DNA from: an uncultured Campylobacter sp. | GTDB taxonomy: Bacteria; Campylobacterota; Campylobacteria; Campylobacterales; Campylobacteraceae | Assembly (NCBI GenBank): GCA_938046705.1 | Contig: CALIWP010000414.1 | Span: 1-21,623 of the forward strand | DNA length: 21,623 nucleotides | Reading direction: 5' to 3' | Part shown: in pieces, positions 7,916-14,669 of the stretch | How positions within the stretch are numbered: position 1 is the stretch's first letter | Layout of the letters: each line of letters starts with the position of its first letter | Made by a program: the position numbers and the translations under genes | Notes under the pieces: model-generated | Told to the model about the DNA's origin: nothing | Database searches by the model: none | Seen by the model: the letters and a program-made list of their open reading frames with translations, nothing else

Positions 7916-9274
7916 ATGAGCGAGTACATCGAAAAAACGATGGAGTGGATAAAAAAGACCAATCCGGGCCAAGGCGTCTTTGTCCAGGCTGCGACCGAGG
8001 TGCTAAACAGCCTCGAGCCGCTTATAAAAAAAGAGAGCAAATACCAAAAACACGCGATCCTAGAGCGTATCGTGATACCTGAGCGCACGGTGATCTTTCG
8101 CGTCACGTACACGGGCGATGACGGTAGACCGCAGGTGCATAACGGCTACCGCGTGCAGTTTAACTCAGCCGTGGGCCCCTATAAAGGCGGCATCAGACTG
8201 CATCCTAGCGTGGATCTTGGCGTGCTAAAATTTCTAGGATTTGAGCAAATTTTTAAAAACTCGCTCACGGGCGTAAATATCGGCGGCGCAAAAGGCGGCA
8301 GCACCTTTGATCCAAAAGGCAAGAGCGAGGGCGAGATAATGCGCTTTTGCCAAGCATTTATGAGCGAGCTATACCGCCACATCGGCAACACCGTGGACGT
8401 GCCCGCAGGCGACATCGGCGTGGGCGCGCGCGAGATCGGCTATATGTTTGGGCAGTATAAAAAACTCACGGGTAGATTTGACGGCATACTAACGGGCAAG
8501 GGGCTAAACTGGGGCGGCAGCCTAGCGCGCACGGAGGCGACCGGATACGGGCTGGTATATTTCACGCAAAACATGCTGCAAAAAGCGGGCCTTGGGCTAG
8601 AGGGCAAAAAATGCAGCATAAGCGGTAGCGGAAACGTCGCCATCTACACGGCAGAAAAGCTCTATCAAGTAGGCGCACTGCCTATCACGGTTTCTGATTC
8701 AAACGGATACGTTTACGACGCTGAAGGCATCGATCTAGCGGTGCTTAAAGAGCTAAAAGAAGTAAAACGCGCGCGCCTTAGCGAATACGTCAAATTTAGA
8801 CCGAACGCAAAATACGTAAGCGTAAGCGAGTACAAAGAGGGCAGAAACGGCGTGTGGGACGTGCCGTGCGACGGGGCGTTTCCGTGCGCGACGCAAAACG
8901 AGCTTCACCTAGCCGACATAAAGACGCTCTACGCTAACGGCTGTCGCTTCGTCGCCGAGGGAGCAAATATGCCAAGCACGCTTGATGCGATAAATTTTAT
9001 GCTAGCGCAAAAGGATTTTTACTTCGCTCCGGCAAAGGCGGCAAACGCGGGCGGCGTGGGCACGTCAGGCCTAGAGATGATGCAAAACGCCGGCATGAGC
9101 TCGTGGAGCTTTGAGGAGGTCGATCGCAGGCTGCACGGCATAATGAACCACATTTTTGAACTAAGCTACGAGACGAGCAAGGAGTTTGGCGACGAGGGAA
9201 ATCTGGTGCTTGGCTCAAATATCGCGGGCTTTCGCAAGGTAGCCGACGCGATGATAGATCAGGGGTATGTGTAA
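7916..9274 (+). CDS. gdhA: NADP-specific glutamate dehydrogenase
   Basis: This 452-aa cytosolic enzyme makes glutamate from 2-oxoglutarate and ammonium with NADPH. The substrate-binding core is intact: GPYKGGIRLHPSV with K90, GGAKGG with catalytic K126, and PAGDIGVG with D166. The coenzyme domain carries the Rossmann turn GSGNVA at 237-242, and D261-S262 at the end of the second strand fits NADP rather than NAD use. The length matches the hexameric small-subunit class. Translation starts after AGGAG. It is transcribed alone, between terminators at 7447 and 9285. Confidence 0.96.
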   Translation: MSEYIEKTMEWIKKTNPGQGVFVQAATEVLNSLEPLIKKESKYQKHAILERIVIPERTVIFRVTYTGDDGRPQVHNGYRVQFNSAVGPYKGGIRLHPSVDLGVLKFLGFEQIFKNSLTGVNIGGAKGGSTFDPKGKSEGEIMRFCQAFMSELYRHIGNTVDVPAGDIGVGAREIGYMFGQYKKLTGRFDGILTGKGLNWGGSLARTEATGYGLVYFTQNMLQKAGLGLEGKKCSISGSGNVAIYTAEKLYQVGALPITVSDSNGYVYDAEGIDLAVLKELKEVKRARLSEYVKFRPNAKYVSVSEYKEGRNGVWDVPCDGAFPCATQNELHLADIKTLYANGCRFVAEGANMPSTLDAINFMLAQKDFYFAPAKAANAGGVGTSGLEMMQNAGMSSWSFEEVDRRLHGIMNHIFELSYETSKEFGDEGNLVLGSNIAGFRKVADAMIDQGYV

Positions 9275-9284
9275 ATTTGCCTTT

Positions 9285-9324
9285 GGGGCTCGTTTTGTTG
9301 CGCTTTTGCAAACGAGCCTCTTTT
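9285..9324 (+). terminator. Terminator after gdhA
   Basis: GGGGCTCGTTT (9285-9295) pairs with AAACGAGCCTC (9310-9320), with one G-T pair, followed by TTTT. It begins 10 bases after the gdhA stop codon. Confidence 0.8.
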
Positions 9325-9713
9325 AGCGGTTTTGCTTCGCTGCGGCAGGTCTGTTTTACCGTCCTGCGCGTAAAACGCGGGCAATAAAGCCAAAACCGCC
9401 TAAATTTGCTAGCTTTAAATTTAACGCCGAATTTACCGGCGGCGCAACCCTGCAGCCGTCAAATTTACAAAGCCGCGCCGACCGAAACGAGCCAAGGCTC
9501 GGTTAAATTTATAAGCCTCAAATTTGAGTTAAATTTGAGAGCAAATCACAAAACGACAAGGCGAGCCGAAGCGGTCAAATTTACAAGGCGGGCACGCACG
9601 CCTCATACCCAAGACGCATAAATTTATCCGCCCTGCCGCGTATCCCTGCCCCTGCCCGCGTTATTTTTGATTTCGCGTAGCATAAATTTACGCCGCTTCT
9701 CGCCCGCTGCGGC
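9325..9713. other. Gene-free region between gdhA and the importer ATPase
   Basis: These 389 bases lie between converging genes. A plus-strand open frame at 9406-9621 has low-complexity composition built from AAATTT words and no ribosome site, so I do not call it. A small hairpin CGAGCC-AA-GGCTCG is near 9487-9500. GCCGC/GCGGC near 9694-9716 could weakly end the minus-strand importer operon. Confidence 0.45.
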
Positions 9714-10487
9714 TCACAGCGGATGCGTCAGGCAGCACTTTCTAGTTACTTGCTCGATGTACTCCACGCTCAAATTTAGCCCGTAAAGCTTGCTTAGGTG
9801 TTCACTCTCGATGATCTCGTCCACGGTGCCAAAAGCCACCTCGCCCCCGCCCTTAACTAGCGCCACGTAGCCGCCTAAAAGCACGGCGAAATCGGGATTA
9901 TGCGTGGTTAGCACGATGGTGTAGCCTTGCTCTTTTAGCTGCTTAACGGTGCGTAGGAATTTATACTGATTGCCAAAGTCCAGTGCCGAGGTCGGCTCGT
10001 CAAACACGATGATCTCGGGCTTTGCCGCCATCGCGCGCGCGATCGAGCACATCTGCTTTTGTCCGCCGCTCATCTGAGTGATAAATTTATCCTCAAGGTG
10101 CGTGATTTCAAGCTTTGCGGTAAATTCCTTCGCTATCGCCGTATCCTCCTCGCTAGGCCGCGCAAAGATACCCAGATGCGCCGCTCGCCCCATCGTGATA
10201 AACTCAAGACCCGTGTAGTCGTACTCGCAGATCTCGCTCTGAGCGACGTAGGCCATGATTTTGGCGCGCTCTTTGTTACTGAGCTCGGCGCTATTTTTGC
10301 CGCTGAGCCAAACTTCGCCCGAGTGCGGCGCCTGCGTGCCGCTGATTAGGCTTAGCATGGTCGATTTGCCCGCGCCGTTTCGACCCAGTATCGTTAGTAT
10401 CTCGCCCTTGCCGACGCGTAAATTTACGTTTTCTAGCCTACCGGCGCCGTTTGGATAGGCGAAATTTAGATTTTTTACTTCTAACAT
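9714..10487 (-). CDS. FecE-type ABC importer ATPase (metal/siderophore)
   Basis: This 257-aa cytoplasmic ATPase powers a FecCD/BtuC-type importer. Walker A is GRNGAGKST (35-43), the signature is SGGQKQ (140-145), Walker B is IIVFDEP (159-165), and the switch histidine is H196 in TTHNP; all are intact. The frame extends upstream to 10739 inside the permease gene, but the family start is the ATG at 10485-10487, preceded by AAAGG and overlapping the permease stop as TGATG, a typical coupling arrangement. It pairs with the permease, and with the binding protein encoded further upstream. Relatives move ferric siderophores, heme, cobalamin, nickel chelates or molybdate; the sequence alone does not decide. 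Confidence 0.93.
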   Translation of the reverse strand: MLEVKNLNFAYPNGAGRLENVNLRVGKGEILTILGRNGAGKSTMLSLISGTQAPHSGEVWLSGKNSAELSNKERAKIMAYVAQSEICEYDYTGLEFITMGRAAHLGIFARPSEEDTAIAKEFTAKLEITHLEDKFITQMSGGQKQMCSIARAMAAKPEIIVFDEPTSALDFGNQYKFLRTVKQLKEQGYTIVLTTHNPDFAVLLGGYVALVKGGGEVAFGTVDEIIESEHLSKLYGLNLSVEYIEQVTRKCCLTHPL

Positions 10488-11494
10488 CACGCGACCTTTT
10501 TGTTTCGCCAGAGTACCCAGACGAAAAATATCGTGCCGATAAAGCCCGTAAGTACGCCCAGAGGCACCTCGCTCACGCTGATCGTGCGCGCTAAGGTATC
10601 TACAAATAGCAAAAATATCGCACCCATAAATATGCTCGCAGGCAGGCTGCGGACGTTGTTTGCGCCAACCAGCATACGCGCAAGGTGCGGCATCAGCAGC
10701 CCCACCCACGCCACGATACCGCTCACGCACACGCTGCACGCGGTTAGTAATGTCGCACAGACGATGATGACGCCGCGCTCGAGCGTTACGTTTACGCCCA
10801 GTCTAGCCGCGCTCTCATCACCTAGTGAGAGTAGGTTTATCCTCCAGCTCATCGCAACGAGTAGCACCGCGCAGGCTATCATCACGGGCGCTATAAATTT
10901 AAGATTATCCGCGTCGATCTTAGCTAGACTTCCCAGCTGCCAGTAAACGATGTCTGGTAGCTTGGTCTCTGGGTCGGCGACGTATTTTAAAAAGCCGATC
11001 ACCGAGGCCATGAGGCCGCTAACTATGATACCTGAGAGCACCAGCATCAGCGTGCTAGAGCGCCCCATCAGACGCGGTATGGATAGCGTCATACCTACGG
11101 CCGCGAGCCCGCAGACGAAGGCTAACGCCTGCACCCAAAAAAGCGATAAATCAAACATGATCGCAAGTGCGGCACCGACGCAAGCTCCGGCTGAAACGCC
11201 CAGCAGATCAGGGCTAACCAGCTGGTTGCGAAAGACGCCCTGATACGCCGCTCCGCTGATGCTAAGCGCGGCTCCGACGAGGACGGCCGCGATAATGCGC
11301 GGTATGCGGATGTTTTCGACGACGTTTTGGATATTTGCCGCGGCGTCCGTCGGCACTCCAAAAAAGCTACCGATCACGCTAAGTACGTCACCCGGCGCCA
11401 CGTAAAACCTGCCGACGCCAAGCGCGATCACGCCGCAAACTACGGTCAGCACGGCCAGTAAAATCAGCGTAAATTTAAAACTAATATTTTTCAT
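10487..11494 (-). CDS. FecCD-family ABC importer permease
   Basis: This 335-aa inner-membrane permease works as a homodimer in BtuC/FhuB/FecD-type importers. Family segments include RIPRIIAAVLVGAALSISGAAYQG, QLVSPDLLGVSAGA, LGDESAARLGV (the coupling region for the ATPase), VAWVGLLMPHLAR and EVPLGVLTGFIGTIFFVWVL at the C-terminus. The length and roughly ten hydrophobic helices are normal. The start at 11492-11494 has AGGAG 5 bases upstream; a longer in-frame extension to 11569 lacks this and is not membrane-like. It is translationally coupled to the ATPase. Unusually, 431 bases without a gene separate it from the esterase upstream, so the permease-ATPase pair may have its own promoter. Confidence 0.93.
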   Translation of the reverse strand: MKNISFKFTLILLAVLTVVCGVIALGVGRFYVAPGDVLSVIGSFFGVPTDAAANIQNVVENIRIPRIIAAVLVGAALSISGAAYQGVFRNQLVSPDLLGVSAGACVGAALAIMFDLSLFWVQALAFVCGLAAVGMTLSIPRLMGRSSTLMLVLSGIIVSGLMASVIGFLKYVADPETKLPDIVYWQLGSLAKIDADNLKFIAPVMIACAVLLVAMSWRINLLSLGDESAARLGVNVTLERGVIIVCATLLTACSVCVSGIVAWVGLLMPHLARMLVGANNVRSLPASIFMGAIFLLFVDTLARTISVSEVPLGVLTGFIGTIFFVWVLWRNKKVA

Positions 11495-11925
11495 CTTTCT
11501 CCTAAAATAAAATCTCCGTCCACGGCAGCGCCGCGCAAAATCGCTCGCCTCAAGAGTCAAATTTGCCATTTTGGCTCATTTTGGCAGCCTTTGCGACATA
11601 TTCGTCCGTTGCGGCGGAGCTTCGCTAAATCTTTTTGTTTTTGCGCTTTTTGCGGATCTCGAGCCGTCTAAGCCTTTATCTCGCGTTTGCGTTTGCCGCT
11701 TTAGCCGTCGCAAGCTCGGCTCGCAACCTACGACCGAGAACCCGCCCTAACCGCCAAATGGCTTTACGATTACGGTCAAATTTGACTGCGCATTTTTGTT
11801 TTTACGACTCGGTCGCTAGCGGTAAATTTAAGCCTAGTAACGCGCTATCAAATTTAAATTTGACGTTTCCGCAAATTTTCGCTGCGCCAAATTTGACCGC
11901 AAGCTTCCGCAGCGTCAAATTTAAG
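11495..11925. other. 431-base gap inside the importer cluster
   Basis: I see no gene. Frames exist on the plus strand (for example 11635-12036), but they run into the esterase gene antisense and have no ribosome site. AAATTT words are dense at 11775-11925. No recognisable terminator follows the esterase and no clear promoter precedes the permease, so whether transcription crosses the gap cannot be told from the sequence. Confidence 0.5.
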
Positions 11926-13407
11926 CTATTTTACGACGCGGTCCATCCATCTAAAAAGCTCGTCCAGATCGTAGTCGCCGCCGTGACCTTGCCCCCAAGG
12001 CACCGCAAAATCAACCGTCTTGCCCGCATTTTGTAGCCCTAGCGCCAAGATAAGCGGCACCGCTAAAGCCGTATCGGAGTCCGCAGCACCATGCCTGATA
12101 CGGTAAAATTTGGCCGCGTTTGCGTTACCTAGATAGTTCATCGCATTTGCCATTTTTATGATTTTAGCGTCTGCGATCTCGCCTCCGCCGCGTTTGGCGC
12201 TAAATTCTGTAAAGTGCTTTGCCACAGTGTCTGCATCGCCGAAAAAGTCGTTTTCGGGATTTTCGAGCCTTAGCCCGTCAAAAGCCGGCACGGCTTTCGC
12301 GCGCGACATGGATAGGACATAGTCGTCAAATTTAAAATCATAGCCGAGCGTGCAGCCCTGCGTCTCAAGCGTGAAAAACTCGGGCTTTAGCAGGCTTTTG
12401 TCGCGGCTTTTTGCAGCGGCATAGGAGTCTGCGAGCGTCTTTTTGACATACTCTTTAAAGCTGCCCTCGCCGCTAGGCTCAAGCGTGAGCGCGCGGCCTT
12501 TGGCGTCTTTTAAATTTAGGGAATTTACATAGGCGGGAAAGGCTGATTTTAGCGCGGCGGAGAGCTCTTTTTGCTCTGCGGTTAGCTCGCCTGAGACGGT
12601 TTTTGGCTTGCCGCTTCGGTCGTTAAACCCAGCCGCGTCAAGCGCGCTAAAGTCCATTTTTTCGTATTTCGTCTGCGCGCCAAACATCCACTCGTAGGCC
12701 GCGTCGGCGTTTTCTAGGTTCGTAACCGGGCAGTAGGCGGAGACGGCGTAGATCTCGTCGCTAGCCTTTGCGGCTCCGAGTGCGGCTAGATAGGGCTCAA
12801 ACTCGCTCGCGTCCGCCGAGACGCCCAGTAGCGCCGACATCGCTCCGCCAGCGCTCGTGCCGTTTGATATGATTTTATTTGCGTCGCCCGCCATCGCCGC
12901 GTCGTTAAATTTGAGATACCGCACGGCGGCTTTTAGATCAACGATGGCTGCGGGCGCTTTGCCGCTAAATTTGCCGTTTACGTCCTTTAGCGTCCTACCT
13001 CTAGCTCCCGGAGCTGCGACGACGTAACCGCGCTCAAGCGCCGCTAGTACCGCGTTTGGCTTGCCGTTTTTATCAAGCGCGGGCGTAAAAGGCTCGCCCG
13101 GCATATATCCGCCGATAGAATTTGGCAAAAATATCGGCGCGCTTGATGCGTCAAATTTGCCCGTATCGCTTTTGCCATCCTCAAAATACTGCGACGGAAC
13201 GTAAAAATTTAGCATCTGAAACCGGCTATCAACGGGGTTTGCTACGTAAACTATCCCCTCGTAGGCTCTAAATTTGACCTCTTTTTCGCCAGATTTTATA
13301 GAGCGCGTTTCAAATTTATCCGGGTCAAATTTCAGATCCGCCGCCTGCGCGCTAATCGCCGCGCACAGGCAAGCCGCCGCGCTAAATGCAAGCGCCCTCT
13401 TTCTCAT
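11926..13407 (-). CDS. Secreted tannase-like alpha/beta-hydrolase (esterase)
   Basis: This 493-aa protein has a Sec signal peptide (residues 1-22, cleavage after AQA) and so should act in the periplasm or outside. The nucleophile elbow is SNGTSAGG with S185. The C-terminal acid and base are probably D443 or D445 in RHGAADSDTA and H475 in WGQGHGGDYD. This order and the surrounding motifs (PNSIGGYMPG near 95-104, PGARGR near 133-138) resemble bacterial tannase/feruloyl-esterase-type enzymes, which split galloyl or other aromatic esters. The true substrate is unknown. It lies 53 bases after the binding-protein gene, same strand, with AAAGGAAAC before ATG, so it is likely co-expressed with metal uptake. 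A role in opening an ester-linked siderophore is inference. Confidence 0.8.
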   Translation of the reverse strand: MRKRALAFSAAACLCAAISAQAADLKFDPDKFETRSIKSGEKEVKFRAYEGIVYVANPVDSRFQMLNFYVPSQYFEDGKSDTGKFDASSAPIFLPNSIGGYMPGEPFTPALDKNGKPNAVLAALERGYVVAAPGARGRTLKDVNGKFSGKAPAAIVDLKAAVRYLKFNDAAMAGDANKIISNGTSAGGAMSALLGVSADASEFEPYLAALGAAKASDEIYAVSAYCPVTNLENADAAYEWMFGAQTKYEKMDFSALDAAGFNDRSGKPKTVSGELTAEQKELSAALKSAFPAYVNSLNLKDAKGRALTLEPSGEGSFKEYVKKTLADSYAAAKSRDKSLLKPEFFTLETQGCTLGYDFKFDDYVLSMSRAKAVPAFDGLRLENPENDFFGDADTVAKHFTEFSAKRGGGEIADAKIIKMANAMNYLGNANAAKFYRIRHGAADSDTALAVPLILALGLQNAGKTVDFAVPWGQGHGGDYDLDELFRWMDRVVK

Positions 13408-13460
13408 CTTTGTTTCCTTTTGATTTTGCGGGATTTACCCGCAAACGAGCTCAAATTTGA

Positions 13461-14480
13461 CTATTTGCTACCGTCCGGGTTTAGCCCTTTTAGGATGTAG
13501 TCAAACTCCGCGTCGCTAAGGTCGTAGTTCATAAATTTCTTATAAAACGCCTTAGTTTTGGCTTTTACGTCGACGTCTTTAAAGAGCTCTGGCTGAACGA
13601 TAGTAGCCGCCCACAAAATTTGCAGTGCAGACTCCGCACCGTATCTATCCCAGCTAAACACGCCTTTTGGGTTGCCGTAGACTTTTTTGTTTTTGACCGC
13701 TTTTAGCCCTGCAAATACGGGATCGGCGTAAATTTTCTCAACCGCTTTTTGGTTATCCGCGCCGCCAACGATGATGATATCAGGGTCTGCCGCCACGATC
13801 TCTTCGGCCGTGATTTCTATCATGCTGCCCTCTTTTTGCACCGCGTTTTTACCGCCCGCGTATTTCACCCACGTGTCGATGATCGTTTTGGTGCCGTCGA
13901 TTTTTAGCAGGTTTGCGCCACCAACGATGTGTAGCACTTTAGGGCGTGCAGCGTCGTCTAGTTTGTTCGTGCGCTCGGCGACTAGAGCGATGTTAGCATC
14001 TAGATTTTCGTTTAGCTCTTTTGCCTTGCTAGCCGCGTCGCCGCCGATTAGCTCAGCCGTTAGCAGCACGCTTTTTTTCATATCGTCGTAGTCGCGAAAG
14101 ATCAAATTCGCCGCGCTAAAGCCGTTTTTAGTAAGATTTTCTTGGAAGTTTTTATTTGACACGACGACTACGTCGGGCGCTAGTTTAACGAGCTCCTCGA
14201 TCTGGATGTCGTTGCCGTTTAGCGCGGCCGGCACCTCTGCTATGCGCGGGTAAATTTTAGCAAACCACTTATTTTTCTTGATTTGATCGGTTGTTGTTAC
14301 GATCTTGTCCGCGCCGCCTAGTACCAAGATCACTTGGTTGTTCGCGTGCCAAAGCGCGGCTATCTTTTGCGTTTGGGCCGGGATTTTGACCTCGTTGCCC
14401 GTCATATCGGTGATGGTTTTAACCTCGGCTCCAAGTGCTACTACAGCGCTTAAAAGCAGGGTCGTGAGAAATTTTTTCAT
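13461..14480 (-). CDS. Periplasmic metal/siderophore-binding protein (FecB/CeuE-like)
   Basis: This 339-aa class III solute-binding protein has a signal peptide of about 18 residues (cleavage near ALGA) and no lipobox cysteine, so it is free in the periplasm. The mature protein opens with ITDMTGNEVKIPAQTQKIAAL, the usual start of the FecB fold, followed by W44-H45-A-N-N-Q, then LAPDVVVVSNK, AADPDIIIVGG and KNKKVYGNPKGVFSWDRYGAESALQILW. The W-H pair is a possible ligand contact. Homologues in Helicobacter (CeuE) have been linked to nickel as well as iron chelates, so the ligand is open. AAGGAG (14487-14492) precedes the start. Its promoter holds the repeat operator at 14509-14567. It is the first gene of the importer cluster. 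Confidence 0.9.
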   Translation of the reverse strand: MKKFLTTLLLSAVVALGAEVKTITDMTGNEVKIPAQTQKIAALWHANNQVILVLGGADKIVTTTDQIKKNKWFAKIYPRIAEVPAALNGNDIQIEELVKLAPDVVVVSNKNFQENLTKNGFSAANLIFRDYDDMKKSVLLTAELIGGDAASKAKELNENLDANIALVAERTNKLDDAARPKVLHIVGGANLLKIDGTKTIIDTWVKYAGGKNAVQKEGSMIEITAEEIVAADPDIIIVGGADNQKAVEKIYADPVFAGLKAVKNKKVYGNPKGVFSWDRYGAESALQILWAATIVQPELFKDVDVKAKTKAFYKKFMNYDLSDAEFDYILKGLNPDGSK

Positions 14481-14508
14481 CTTTTGCTCCTTGTGAAATG
14501 TAAATTTA

Positions 14509-14567
14509 TAATATTACAAAAATGCATATTAAAATTTGTGGAATATTACAGAAAAGCATATTAAAAT
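14509..14567 (-). promoter_or_regulatory. Direct-repeat operator and promoter of the importer operon
   Basis: Two 26-bp copies, 14510-14535 and 14542-14567, match at 24 of 26 positions and start 32 bp apart, about three helical turns. Each contains an inverted half-site pair: TAATAT-N11-ATATTA at 14509-14531 and GAATAT-N11-ATATTA at 14541-14563. On the gene strand, a -10-like TATAAA (14505-14510) abuts the first copy. This is the layout expected for a repressor bound to two adjacent sites. NikR sites of Helicobacter also use AT-rich arms with an 11-base spacer; Fur is the alternative. Confidence 0.7.
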
Positions 14568-14629
14568 AAGATATATTTTTAAATTTTAAGAAATCAGTAA
14601 AATTTGAGGCTAAATTTGAAAGACAAATT

Positions 14630-14667
14630 TTAAAAGCCCCGCCCGCGGTTTTGCGAACGGGGCTAAA
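14630..14667 (-). terminator. Terminator after fdhF
   Basis: AGCCCCG (14635-14641) pairs with CGGGGCT (14658-14664), with a further CGC/GCG inside. On the minus strand the stem is followed by TTTTA. It begins only a few bases past the fdhF stop codon, separating fdhF from the importer operon. Confidence 0.8.
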
Positions 14668-14669
14668 AA

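Noticed and set aside
10488..10739. N-terminal extension of the importer ATPase
   Set aside because: It overlaps the permease gene in another frame; the family start and ribosome site are at 10487.
11495..11569. N-terminal extension of the permease to an upstream ATG
   Set aside because: The added residues are arginine-rich and not membrane-like, whereas the ATG at 11494 has a well-spaced AGGAG.
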